A model generated the notes under the pieces. That model saw only the letters and a list, made by a program, of their open reading frames with translations. It had not been told where the DNA came from and did no database searches. Positions 13,501 to 25,400 of a stretch of DNA of 64,000 nt are shown in pieces. The stretch is from Paralichthys olivaceus (lineage: Eukaryota; Chordata; Actinopteri; Pleuronectiformes; Paralichthyidae): positions 1,471,001-1,535,000 of the forward strand of contig NC_091103.1 of NCBI RefSeq assembly GCF_024713975.1, given 5' to 3'. Both the position numbers and the translations under genes were made by a program. Positions within the stretch are counted from its first letter, which is position 1. Every line of letters begins with the position of its first letter.

Positions 13501-16407
13501 TTTTCACAATCAAAAACAAACCAGGGTTTGTGAAGAGTCACGTGTTATCAGGTCTGACTGCAGTTTTTAAGAATAACTGACTGAGATCGTGTCGATGTGA
13601 CATCTCTTTATTTCAGCGTTGCTCTCACACTAAGTCTTTGTTTCCTCACAGCTTATGGAATGTTGCGTGAACGCTCTGGTGACCTCGTTCAAAGAGACCA
13701 TCTTAGCTGAATGTCCGGGGATGATCAAACGCAACGAGACAGACAGTGAGTCACGCCGCTCCGTCATCACATCGATGACTCGTGACTGTTTTATCATGTT
13801 TTCAGTTTTCTTATCGTGCTTCTCTTGTCTGTATCGATCAGTCACAAGCACTCACACTTCCAGTGTCATTCACCCACTCACATCACAGACCGTTCACGCA
13901 CCACAGACCGTGCACACACTGTCAGTACAGACATCAGGGGCAGCTTGGCGTTCAGTCTGGCAGCAGCAGTAGTATCTGATGAACTGACTGTCTGAAGTCT
14001 ATTTTAACATGTAACTCAATACATTGTGATCATGTAATGGAGGAGAAAGTACAGATATTTGCTGATGTACAGTATATCATGAAGTAAAAGTGAAAAGTAC
14101 CAAAAAATAAATATCCTCGCAGAGTGTAAAGGACAGATGTGTACATGTGTTACATCCCAGCGCTGGTCACATGCATAAAGGTTCGTATTCAACCAGTTTG
14201 CTTCCTGTCTTGTGTGTAACGCTGAATTTCTTCCCCCTGGAGCAGAGCTGCACCTCATGTTTTCCCTGATGGACAAGGTTCCCAGCGGGATCGAGCCAAT
14301 GCTGAAAGACCTGGAGGAACATATCGTCAGTGCTGGACTAGCAGACATGGTGGCTGCTGCCGAGACAATCACAACTGTACGTGCACTAACACACACTTAT
14401 TACACACACTCAGCTCGTCTCCTCAGCCTCATGTCCAGTTTAAACAAAAGCAGCTTTTCGTCTCGTAGTGTGAATGTGTTTATTCTGGAACATTCATGGT
14501 CCGACAGTGTAAAGAAGTGCTTCTTTGTGGAATCATAGATAATAATAATAATAATAATTCTAGAGCTGGAAGTTACGTTTCGTTCTGGAGCAGTGATGTT
14601 TTGACTCTAGAACTCTTGCAGTTCAAGTCGATGTTTGAGGGCAGCTTTTACAACATGTACAATAGTGTGTGTGTCTTCGTCCAGGACTCCGAGAAGTATG
14701 TGGAGCAGTTGCTGACGTTGTTCAACCGGTTCAGTAAACTGGTGAAGGAGGCGTTTCAGGACGACCCTCGCTTCCTGACAGCCAGAGACAAGGTCAGTGT
14801 CGTGTGACTAAATATCACAATTGTTTCAAACTTATTTTCAAACTGTGTGTGTCCCTGTGTCCCCGTCAGGCTTCACACAAACTGACGATCATGTATTTAG
14901 TTATTAATCTATGATGTCGGATCATGAATCCGGTTCGTTCCGCTCACTTTAAACCTGATGTCCTGAGTGAACTTCAAGTCCTGTAGCCTTCGTGTCCTAA
15001 TTACTTCTGATCAGTGACGCTGTTTGTTGTTAACGTGTGAAGTGAGGGCAGGTCAGCGGGGGAGTGAATTTATTTTTTAACAACATGAACAATTTATTGA
15101 TCAAAAGCAAAACCAGCTGATTCATTGACAATAAGAACGGCCGTTGCTGCTCTAATTGTTCTCGTGTTCATGTCCATGGTGCTCCTCACTCTCACATGTT
15201 GTCTCTTCCTGTGCAGGCGTACAAAGCTGTGGTCAATGATGCCACCATCTTCAAACTGGAGCTGCCAATGAAACAGAAAGGGTGAGTGTGAACCATCTGT
15301 TCTGTCGTCACCTTGTTGGAGAGGCTCCACGTGAGAAGGAAACAGAGTCAGTTGCTACGAACATTTTCCCAAACCGTTCCGGGGCAGCTCCTCATTAAAA
15401 TACCCCGAATATCTCAGAGAGCTTGTGTGAGGATAACATGAGTGTGTGAGACAGAAGATTCCCGAGAATGACTTCAACGAGATTCAAGAGCTTTTGGTGA
15501 AAGTAACGAAAACAAAACGCAGCAGAAGTGTGTGAGCTCCTGCTGCTCCGTCCAGGCTCCAGATACGTCCTGAGATGTTCCTGTTGTTGTAAATGACCTG
15601 AAGCTCTTCTTTCTTAGACGGCATTAAAGTGTGTTTCTCTGTTGCACCAGTGTCGGTATGAAGACTCAGCCGGAGTCAAAGTGTCCAGAGCTGCTGGCAA
15701 ACTACTGCGACATGTTGCTGCGGAAAACTCCTCTCAGCAAGAAACTGGGCTCAGAGGAAATCGAGTTCAAACTCAAAGAAGTGGTGAGTCTCTGCTCTGT
15801 CTGACGGACTTCTACTGGACACACTTCAACTTGCTTCTGGTTGAGCCTCTCTTCTCTCGTGGTCTCTGCCTGCAGCTCTTAGTGTTGAAGTACGTCCAGA
15901 ATAAAGACGTGTTCATGCGCTACCACAAAGCTCACCTGACCAGACGCCTCATCCTGGACATTTCAGCCGACAGTGAGATCGAGGAGAACATGGTGGAGTG
16001 GCTCAGAGTGAGTTACACTTTATTTAAATTGTTTTTACTCTGAAATTATCAGCAAGTTTTTTTAAACACAGTTAAACTGCTTAGAAAAAGATGATTGACG
16101 TCTTTCCCATTGCCAGCAGAGGAGTTTGCTTTCCTCTTTTTCCCAGGGTGCATCATGTCGATATCACAAACCGATTATATTTGTTCAGTTGAAACTGAAA
16201 AGACAGAATGTCCGGACCGCACAAGGAAAGAGTGAGAGCGTCCTTACTTCCTGTCCTCTGTGTGTTTGTGTTTGTGCAGGAAGTAGGGATGCCCGCAGAC
16301 TATGTGAATAAATTGGCCAGAATGTTTCAGGACATCAAGGTGTCAGAAGACCTCAACCAGGTCTTCAAGGAGATGCACAAACACAACAGGCTGGCACTGC
16401 CAGGTAC

Positions 16408-16506
<99 letters not shown>

Positions 16507-18577
16507 CATCAGTTGAAGCTCACACACATCTCTATATTTAACCGAACACATCAGATTTTCCTGAAGGAAGAATATGTTTGGATGCTCTTCATCGGTGTTC
16601 TCCTCTTCTGTTGCAGCGGACAGCGTGAACATTAAGATCCTGAACGCCGGAGCCTGGTCCCGCAGCAGTGAGAAGGTGTTTGTGTCGCTGCCCACAGAGC
16701 TGGAGGACCTGATCCCTGAGGTGGAGGACTTCTACAAGAGGAACCACAGCGGCCGCAAACTCCACTGGCATCACCTCATGTCCAACGGCATTGTGAGTAG
16801 AGGAGCAGCCGCTGCAGGGTTCCTGCTGCCATGAGGAGCCGACAGTCAGAATCTCATGGAGTTAAAATTAAGTTATTTAAACTCCGGGAAAATTGAGATT
16901 TGTTACAAATATTATCGGCATCAATTAACCTTTTGTTCCTTTTCTCCTTCTCTTTTCTCTTTCGCCTACTTTTCCTCCGCCCTCATCGAGCCATCCTCTT
17001 CTCATCTTCTCTTAGTTTCCTGCTCATAACCTCACTCTCTCTCTTCTCATCTATAAAAAGGTTAATGATGATCACTGCGGCTGTTTCCACTTGTTTTATT
17101 CCTCTTTTGCAAAAATGTAATAGAATAAATCATCGACTGTCGTCATGTTATCTCCTGTGAGACGTGAACAGACAAACTTAGAGTTCATTTGTAATCAGTT
17201 CTCTCAGGACACACGTTTGTATCACATCAGCCGTAGATTGAATATTTTCTCGGATTTGTTCTTTTCAGCTTTTCAGTTACCAAAACCGTCATCGTGTGAG
17301 TAAAGGACACTTCTATGATTTCTCCTCCTCTCTGCTCAGATCACCTTTAAAAATGAAGTGGGCCAGTACGACCTGGAGGTGACGACCTTCCAGCTCGCCG
17401 TGTTGTTCGCCTGGAACCAGAGACCCAGAGAGAGAATCAGCTTTGAGAACCTCAAACTGGCCACAGAGCTGCCGGACGCCGAGCTGCGCCGCACACTCTG
17501 GGTCAGACCAAAAACATTTTGTGTTCACATACATCAGTTACAAATTCATTCGCTGAGGTTTATTACAGAGAAGAAGAAATGATTGTGTCAGTATCACCAA
17601 TATAAGATCTCTAATTCTTCCCTGTAATCACACAAACCATGTTTAGGACTGAAACATCCTCTCATCTATGAAAACAACAGCAGGAGCCTGAGAAACGTTC
17701 ACATCATGAAATATGTTTGTGCTTAATTACCTGTTAATTATCTGTTAATCTTTAAAAGCAGTGGTCGTTCAGTCCTGTAGAATGTAAACAACCAGAGACT
17801 CAATGGAACACACACACACTCAAGTATTGATGATGTTTAGTAACTCAACATAAATCTATTCTTGTCTTCTGTTTCCCTTCAGTCCCTCGTCGCCTTCCCC
17901 AAACTGAAGAGGCAGGTGTTGTCTTACGATCCTCCGGTTAATTCGCCCAAAGACTTCACAGACAGCACACTGTTCTACGTCAACCAGGAGTTCTCCCTCA
18001 TGTATGTTCCTTAACAAGCGTGTTCGTGTCTGTGCGTGTTGATGCCTCGGCAGAAATGATTTTTGATTGTCTGTGTTTTTGTTTTTCTCAGCAAGAACTC
18101 CAAAGTCCAGAAGCGAGGAAAGATCAATCTGATTGGCCGACTGCAGCTGACCACTGAGCGAATGAGAGAGGAGGAGAACGAAGGAATCGTTCAGCTCAGA
18201 ATACTCCGAACTCAGGTTCGAAAATACAACACTCACATGGTCTCCGAGGATTTTTGCAGCCCCCTGTGGCCAGAGGCCTCGTGGTAACTTGTTACTGAAC
18301 TGGTTGGTGGAGGAAATCTTAGTTTCTGTAATGCAGCTTCTAAAGGCAAACGTAACATTTGCAGTTTTCTTTCCCAACTCAGGAGGCCATCATCCAAATC
18401 ATGAAGATGAGGAAGAGGATCAGCAACGCCCAGCTGCAGACGGAGCTGGTGGAGATCCTGAAGAACATGTTTCTGCCGCAGAAGAAGATGATCAAGGAGC
18501 AGATCGAGTGGCTCATCGAACACAAGTACATAAAGAGGGAGGAGGCCGACATCAACACCTTCCTCTACATGGCTTAG
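7518..18577 (+). CDS. cul5: Cullin-5, complete, 19 coding exons, 780 aa
   Basis: Coding exons: 7518-7541, 10483-10592, 11496-11595, 12139-12315, 12445-12586, 12795-12940, 13278-13358, 13652-13745, 14246-14376, 14685-14792, 15217-15281, 15651-15783, 15876-16007, 16280-16403, 16617-16792, 17340-17501, 17883-18001, 18092-18215, 18383-18577. They sum to 2343 nt (780 aa plus stop), the human CUL5 length, with every junction GT..AG and in phase. The protein starts MATSNLIK and ends NTFLYMA. Cullin repeats fill the N-terminal half, then the cullin-homology region (LHWHHLMSNG block). The C-terminal winged helix contains IIQIMKMRKRISNAQL, whose K724 is the expected NEDD8 acceptor. CUL5 is the scaffold of CRL5 ubiquitin ligases with RBX2, elongin B/C and SOCS-box receptors. 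The next gene, dcun1d5, encodes a cullin-neddylation co-factor. No broken exon or missing key residue is seen; the duplicate (a/b) cannot be assigned. Confidence 0.97.
8610..8845 (+). repeat. Dispersed fish repeat, copy 1 of 3 in the window
   Basis: The segment contains AATCATGAAACCTGGTG, TTTGGATCCAGGAATC, a degenerate TTCATGGATCTGAATG, GTGTGTGAAATTTG and an AAGACTGTTGGGCC end. The same blocks recur in the same order at 46889-47243 and 58735-58982. The copies are strongly diverged and have no ORF. It lies in cul5 intron 1 directly before the 12-bp minisatellite. I recognise the pattern as an abundant teleost interspersed repeat but do not assign a class. Confidence 0.6.
8851..10218. repeat. 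12-bp minisatellite in cul5 intron 1
   Basis: About 1.37 kb consists of more than 100 tandem copies of GTGATGGACGGA and its variants GTGATGGACAGA, GTGATGGACAGT and GTGATGGATGGA. Occasional shortened units (GATGAGTGATGG, ACGAGTGATGG) mark boundaries of longer higher-order blocks, most clearly around 9175-9760. The 12-nt period keeps several frames open on both strands, so long ORFs such as a histidine/serine/proline-rich frame on the minus strand are artefacts. Confidence 0.95.
10690..10880 (+). mobile_element. L2-like LINE 3' remnant in cul5 intron 2
   Basis: The frame through this segment reads ...RTRTRWRHYISHLAREHLGDPP, which resembles the C-terminal end of the ORF in fish L2-type LINEs (typically RTRWRDYISHLAWEHLG). 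Upstream are GGTTCAGGGATCC and GACCCCAGGATAGAACC, also typical of that element's end. It is short and interrupted, so this is a dead 5'-truncated copy. The family name is from memory of the motif. Confidence 0.5.
16409..16504. repeat. CA microsatellite at the start of cul5 intron 14
   Basis: About 96 bp of (CA)n with one interruption begin five bases after the exon 14 donor (gtacgac, 16404). The strand is continuous CA in the transcript sense. Confidence 0.95.
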
Positions 18578-18893
18578 GCGGCGATGGAGTCTGTACTTCA
18601 GGATCTGTTTTTTAACTCGTGGCCTGCGACCGGCGCTTTAAAAACCTGCAAGAAGAGGGGGGGGGGGGGGCGTGTTTGAAGAAGAGGAGAGGGGCGATGA
18701 TGAGGACGGAGTGTGTTGAAGGACAAGACTGAGCGTTTTTATGTTCGTGAGATGCCAAACGTGTCATCGGGAGTTATTTTAAAGCGTAGTGTTGTGTCAT
18801 CAGGCTGCGTGTGTCTTTGCCGCCCTCTAGTGTCCGATCAGAGGAGAAGGATGACGCTGGGCGCCGTCTGCCGGGACTTCAGAAGAAAATAAA
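18578..18893 (+). terminator. cul5: cul5 3' UTR and polyadenylation signal
   Basis: After the TAG at 18575-18577 there are about 310 nt of UTR with a G run (about 18657-18670). A single AATAAA lies at 18888-18893 (GAAAATAAATATCG). This is a compact UTR compared with the one inferred for fam222b. Confidence 0.7.
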
Positions 18894-19428
18894 TATCGAG
18901 ACATTTAAATGAAGTACTTCCTGCCTTACTTTCATCAGCAGCCGACTGCAGAGGAAGAGGAGGAGCAGTGAGGAGGACACGCTGATATCAATCCTTTGCT
19001 TTCACTTGATGCCACCGCTGTCGTCTCAGCGGCAGCCATTTTGCATCCCTCCTATTATCTACGTTGGTCTTATTTTTGAACGGGGAAGCGACGCGCTGCA
19101 AGTGAAAGCTACTTTTGAGGAGGAGTGGACACAGACTAGTTCCAACTACCGAGGAGTATTTTGCCAAATGGTGTGTGTTTGTGTGCGTGTGTGTGTGTGT
19201 GTCTGTACGTTTGGGGTTCGGGTGCATGGTGTGTCTTTTTAAATGTGTATGTGTGTGCACTTTCAACAGCATGCTGCTCTATGACGTTTGTTTTTTGTTT
19301 TTTTTGTTCAGTGGAGGATCCGTCACACTTGAGAAAAATTATGACAAACTGCCGTTAAAATGCAGTTATTAAGTTTTCCTTTCTGTTCGTTAACGAAATC
19401 AGGTTAAGTTGATCAGCAGATAACACCC

Positions 19429-19432
<4 letters not shown>

Positions 19433-19489
<57 letters not shown>
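19433..19489. repeat. GT microsatellite
   Basis: About 57 bp of uninterrupted GT lie in the cul5-dcun1d5 spacer. No other function is apparent. Confidence 0.95.
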
Positions 19490-19492
<3 letters not shown>

Positions 19493-21104
19493 GACAATTA
19501 TCAAACTGCAAACTATTTATTTTGTGTGTAAAAAAAAAAACAACCTGTGAGATTAAAAACCAGCTGAATGAATCAAAGATGGACGTTACTAAAATTGTCA
19601 CCAGGTGCTTCTTGTTTTTAACGCACTAAAAATAGAAACACACGCGATCGAAGGTTATGAATGTTGTTCTTTGGAAAATCAGTTCAAGTCCCTGATGCTT
19701 AGATTATATGTTAAAAAAGGATTTGGTTCAGACTTTTAAAAGCTTTCTCGATTTTATTCTGTACGTAGGTTCGGCTGAAGATGATTGACGCCTCACACGT
19801 GTGATTTGCGGAGGATAGAAGAGAGAGAATAAAATCAAGATAAAGTTTAAAAAGAGCCTCAACCTGAATTCTTGAAGAGTTTTAATTTCAATATAATACA
19901 TTCAATATTTAACGAACATAAAAGTTACACTCTGACGCTGCAGGATCTCTGAAGTTATGACTCATCTCACTCCAACAGAGTTTTACTCTTAATCCTTGAT
20001 TTTTTAGTTTTACCATTTAAAAAGAAAATATAATTTTTGGGTGATTTAGAACATTTGAAACATTGCTGATGAAATAGATCTGACCACAAATCCCTCAGAG
20101 TCGTGGAAAGTTTGGGTGGCTGTTGGAAACTTCAGCTTTATTGTGACAAATCACCTTCTGGATATTTTTGCTGCAGGAGCCTCATTTATTTTTAATCTTA
20201 TTTAAGATTAAATTTAGTTTTTCTCATGTTCTGATCTAGATCGCTGCATTTTTTAAGAACATTTCATATATTTCCAGTTTTAGAGATTAATGCCGCGGTG
20301 ACTCTCGGATCTTTTCTGTGTCCGTTCAGTGAGATAGAAAAGAGAAACGCTGCTGAGTGAAAACAGCGTCATCAGTTGTGTTGATGTCTGAGGTCAACTG
20401 TCAAAACTCAACATTTCAATCACGAGGAAACGATCATTTAAAATCTTGTTTTCGCTTCAGTTTAATTTTTTTTTTTCTGTGAGCTTTTGTTGTTGTTCTG
20501 CTCAGATTCTGGATTTCCTCTTAAACTTGATCATGAAATCTGTGAGCAGGAATAGTGAGTGTGTGTGTGTGTGTGTGTGTGTGGGGGGGGGGGGGGTTCT
20601 TTATTTATTCTATATTTATGACGAACGTTCTTCTGTTTGTTGGTTGAAATGTTTTTCTTTTGTAGTTGAAACTTGATTTCTCGGTGTTGGTTCACATCCA
20701 CAGTGTTCATTTACTGCAGGTCTCACTTTAAACTGCAGAAAAGAAACTTTGATAGAATTCAATCTACGTTAACTTCAACGATTAGCTTCTTAGCTGCAGT
20801 TTGTCGAAACGCTGAGGATCATGAAAACTTGGTTGCTTTGCTGTTTTCAGCTCGCTCCGTCGACAGGTTTGAATTTCTCTGGTTTATGAACAAAAAGCAG
20901 CAAAACTCATCATTTCAAACAACCTCAGCCGCAGTTTGTGTTCAGTGCTAATTAGCAGCATGCTAACACACTGAACCCTGCCTCCTCCATGCTAGCAGAT
21001 GGGACATGGACCAAACAACAAGCAACGCTCCGATTGCAGAGCGCTCATGTGGTTTGCATCCAGGATATTTTAGCCTCTTTTTCATTCATTGACAGTATTA
21101 CAGT

Positions 21105-21175
21105 AAGATACAACAACTTTATTTTTATAGCACTTATCAGAACAAGGTTGCAAAGTGCTTCACAAAAATCTTCCT
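21105..21175 (+). repeat. Dispersed repeat fragment (AAGTGCTTCACAAAA family), copy 1
   Basis: The segment reads CAACTTTATTTTTATAGC, CACTTATCAGAACAAGG, TTGCAAAGTGCTTCAC. A diverged relative is at 43830-43905 (CTATAGCACTTATCTAAAC, AAAGTGCTTTACAAAAC). The pattern is common in fish genomes. Class not assigned. Confidence 0.45.
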
Positions 21176-22051
21176 ATTCACGAGCTCATTTAAAACAGTT
21201 TGTCTAATTTGCTCATTTTGTCAAAGTTCAATAATTACGAGAACTCTGAGACGTGAAGACGCTCGGCTGAGTTCAGAACAAAACTCAGACTCAAAGGTTT
21301 TCTCGTCCAAATGTGAAACAATGGTTGTGCTCCTGAGGTTGTGTTTAAAGGTGGTGTTGTACATTATATTCTGATTCATCCCTGTCAAAACACATGACGG
21401 GGGCAGAATATTAGGAACACCTCTGAACATAATGCAACGTAACGGAGGTAAAATGACCTGTAGCCTTGTGTGATGACAGAACCTGAACTAAACACAGTCA
21501 CGACCTGCACCAGCTGAGAGACGACGTTACATCGTGTGAAGACATTACCTTTGTGTTGTTGTGGGGGGGGGGGGGGGGGGGGGGGGCGTGGTTCAGCTAC
21601 TTTTATGTGCTGCATTTTGTTTTGCTTGTTTCAAACGTTTTTTAAAGGTGAATAATTTATTTCCTGGCAAAAATAAAGACAATTCTAAACAGAGAGATTC
21701 CTCTTCTCTTTCTTCTCGTCATCTTTATTTATTATATATACATAATTATATATATTTATTTCAATTATTGATGAAAGTGAAACTGATTTGTAGAAAATGT
21801 CCTGCAGCTCTTTGTCTCTAATTAATCAGGTAAAAAACACAAGGAGAATTTTCCATTTCATTATTAATTAATGACTCAGAACCTAAAACACTTCCCTCCG
21901 GAGGTCTTGAAACTTTAAAGAAATAACAATGTGACATTCAACGTGAAAATTATCGATGTTTACGGATATAAACATTTTAATCTGGATGTTTTTTAGTGCA
22001 TCGTCCAAAAGACATTGGTGGTTCCCAGAGGATGCACCACCTCAGGTACAC

Positions 22052-22160
22052 TTAAAGGGACAGTTCACCCCAAAGTGTGAATTCACTCATTATCTCGCGG
22101 GGTGAAGTGTTTGAGTCGCATCGAGGTGAATTTTCATTTTGCAGTGAACCATCCCTTTAA
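22052..22160. mobile_element. MITE-like element with terminal inverted repeats
   Basis: The left end TTAAAGGGACAGTTCAC and the right end GTGAACCATCCCTTTAA are near-perfect inverted repeats (two mismatches) about 109 bp apart. The interior contains TGTGAATTCACTCATTATCTC. It encodes nothing. This inverted-repeat layout is a familiar non-autonomous DNA element of teleosts. Confidence 0.7.
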
Positions 22161-22420
22161 CAGCTGAGGTTCGAGTCCAGGGAAAACACGTGAGAGCCGA
22201 AAACATCGAACTGCTCCTTAAAACAACAACGTCTCACTTGCTTTGGTCTGGGGGGGGGGGGGGGTCACTCCTTCCTCTGGTTTTACTCGTGTTTCCCGCG
22301 GCTGTGTTGTCCGTGGTAATAATTCAACACACGTGGTTGTTTTCCTTTATTCATCTCAGTAAAAACAAAAACACGTGTCCGAACATTTGACTCGAGATTC
22401 GAACATTTGTTCCTCATCAA

Positions 22421-22443
22421 CCCCCCCCCCCCCCCCCCCCCCC
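22421..22443. repeat. Poly-C tract next to the dcun1d5 start
   Basis: A run of 23 cytosines ends nine bases before the candidate dcun1d5 ATG at 22453. The opposite strand is a 23-G run able to form a G-quadruplex. The exact length is uncertain because homopolymers are assembly-error prone. Confidence 0.9.
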
Positions 22444-22452
22444 AATAAAGAG

Positions 22453-25400
22453 ATGGTACCGTCCACTCCCCCGGAAACGCCGGCGACAACTGAGCTCCCG
22501 GAGAAGAAGAAGCAGGTGGAGCCGGACCCCGAGAGAGAAGGAGAAGAAGAAAGAGGAGAAAGTGAGTGATGGGAGGAGGTGAAGCTTCTCCTCCTGGTGT
22601 CTGGGATTCAAACAAACCGAACATCCACCTTTTACCTCCCGTGCGCGAGCCTCAGCTGCTGTTGACACATGAGCTAACGTTAGCATCGTAGCTCTGACAC
22701 CCGCCGACACAACAAACAAAAGAAGGTTCCCGGCAGAGCAGAGGCGGGATTCAAACCAACAACCCGCGGGTGCTCTTCCGGTCAAAGTTTCTCCGGTGGA
22801 GGATCCGCCGACACCCGCGAGACCTGACCACGATGTGGAGCAGACGTCACGCTAGCCTCGTTAGCCTCGTTCAGCTAGCATCAACGCATCAGTCTCAGCT
22901 GATTGAGTCACAACTGACCCGGGATCAGACTCAGAGGACTGGTTGTTACTGACGTTAGTCTAAGTTAGAGTCTTTATTAAATCAGGAACAGTCACAGTGA
23001 ACAACACACGAGAAAACACGAGCAGCAGCAACACACGAACTTAGATCGATTCAAACGGTCACGAGCGTCAAAGAAACTCAACCTGTGTCTGAGGAGAGTT
23101 AGTTCATCTGTCTGTTGAAGGTTAGTTAGATAACTGAACCCAGATCTGTTAGATAACTGAACCCAGATCTGTGACTGGATCTTTGTGTACATGAGTCCTC
23201 AACGGACTCAATCTGAAAACACGTTAAAGCAGCTGAAATAACCAACGGTGGTTTATTTACTTCATCCATCTGTTTATTTGTTTATCTGTTTATCTATCTG
23301 TGTATCTACCTATCTATCCATCTGTTTATCTATCTATCTGTCTGTTTATCTATCTATCTGTTTATCTATCTGTCTGTTTATCTATCTGTCTGTTTATCTA
23401 TCTGTCTGTTTATCTATCTGTCTATCTATCTATCCATCTGTTTATCTATCTATCCATCTGTTTATCTATCTATCCATCTGTTTATCCATCTGTTTATCTA
23501 TCTGTTTATCTATCCATCTGTTTATCTATCCATCTGTTTATCTATATGTTTATCTATCTATCTATCTATCCATCTGTTTATCTATCTATCTATTTGTTTA
23601 TCTGTCTATCTATCTGTTTATCTATCCATCTGTTTATCTATCCATCTGTTTATCTATCTGTCTATCTATCCATCTGTTTATCTGTTCATCTATGTGATGT
23701 CCTGCTTGTGTCTCCTCACAGGAACACCCTGCTCCAGCTGGACCTACAGTAACAGACACACTGGACAAGCTTGTATGTAGTTGATTCATTTTTATTAAAT
23801 ATAATCCAGCATTTATACAAAGTAATGTCTATATATGAATATGTTCATCTCATGTGTCCTGCAAATGTTTTAACTGAGGATTTAATGTCTTCTGTTGTAG
23901 AATCTCTTGGAGTTGAATGGACACGGCAGCCAGAAATACACGGGTACGACCTTCATCCACCACATTTTGTCTTTATGCACATGATCCATCACTGGGTGTT
24001 GGATGTTACATCACGACTCTCTAACGACATGTGATCTCTCCCCCTGTGTGTAGCCCAGCTAGTGAAGCCAGTCAAAGGTTCAGTGATGCCTGTGAAGAAG
24101 AAGAGAAAACTCCCCGACGCAGATGATCATGAGCACAAGTGTAAAATCACAAGGTAAACACGACACTCACACATTCGGTCTTCGGTGGTCGTCCGTCTGC
24201 GTTGCATCAAATCTCCACTCAGGGGCGCCGCAACAGGGTCTGCAAAGCATGCTACTGCCTGGCCGCAGCTAATGGGGGTGTGGGTGAACAGCTGATTATG
24301 TTAGTCGTCAGAAGTCTCTGATCAGCTATCCACAGGAGACCGCAACGACTCCATGGTGAGATACCCCCTAACCCCCGTGTTTAGTTCATTCCTAACCATA
24401 CCGGTGAATTTATATAAATATAATTTTTACTCTTCACACAACGTCTTTGCGGGAAACCAACCGAGTGCAGGACTCGGGTTTGGTTGAAGACTAGAACGTT
24501 TAAATGTTTGTATGAGTTCCTTTTGCTTTGGGCCCACAAAGTCCCTTGAAACGCTCCTGCCTCCACTCTCCTGTTTTGTGTCTCACTTTTGTTTGAGGTG
24601 TGTGAGTCAGTCTGGGTCCTGTGTGTGTTTTGTGTCGTGTCCACTGAGTAAGAGGCTCTTTGCTGAGACGACGAACTCTGGCTGAACCTGCAGGCGCCTG
24701 AAAAAGCTCTGGCAGGGTTGTCTTTCACCTGGAAGTGGGTTCACTGAACCCCCCACCCTTCTCAGTTCCCTCTGCTGAGTGCATGTGAGGAGATAAATGT
24801 GGACTGTTGCACTTAGAAAGCAGGAAGAAAAATGTCGTCCGAGCACATTCAGTTTATTAGGAACACCTAGATTTGGATGTAACACTCCTCTGATCTCTAC
24901 CTGAACATTATTAAACACTTAAAGACTTTTCTGTGAAACCAACAAAAGAAGAAATGAGACTTTCTTCCAACTGAAAAGTAAAAAAGAAGATTAACAGCCA
25001 CAGCTTCACGTGGTGTGTTGTAATGAGCAGCGTCTCACTGTGTAGCTTGGTCCCAGTAGCTGCTGTCTCACTGACCTTATGTGTTAAATCACCTGATGCC
25101 TGATGTTGTTTCTTGTATTTTAAAACTTTGTTGCAGTTTCACTCGACCTCAGATCCGCGGAGCGAGGCCGATCACCGGCGACAAACTGTTCTCCAGCAGG
25201 AAGTGCTTGGCCTGGTTCCACAAGTACGCTGGCGCCGACAAGGTGGTGGATCCAGAGGCCATGGAGAAGTTCTGTGAGGATATCGGTGTAGAACCAGAGA
25301 ATGTGAGTCGCCCTTCCAAGCGTCTCGGGTCACACTGAGGAATCACAGCGACCATTAACCCAGAACTAAAAACACCACAGTTATTTCTGAAGCTTCCTGT

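Larger units (their letters stand above)
18894..22452. other. Intergenic spacer between cul5 and dcun1d5
   Basis: No exon with a matching acceptor, donor and family resemblance is seen. The spacer holds GT tracts (19433-19489 and about 20559-20582), a 24-G run at 21563-21586, an inverted-repeat MITE at 22052-22160, and a fragment near 21105-21175 that resembles the 43830-43905 fragment (TATAGCACTTATC...AAGTGCTTCACAAAA). The last 200 bp before dcun1d5 contain a G run (22251-22264) and a 23-C run (22421-22443). Confidence 0.6.

Noticed and set aside
16327-16695. Valine/cysteine-rich frames over CA/GT tracts here and at similar tracts elsewhere
   Set aside because: They are read-through of microsatellites; the real cul5 exons on the other strand explain the flanks.
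22375-22569. 65-codon frame starting at 22375 through the poly-C tract
   Set aside because: It depends on proline codons of a homopolymer of uncertain length; ATG 22453 in the same frame is preferred.
23248-23752. Two 149-150-codon frames of [10 protein letters not shown] type
   Set aside because: They are translations of the TCTA/TCTG/TTTA tetranucleotide array.
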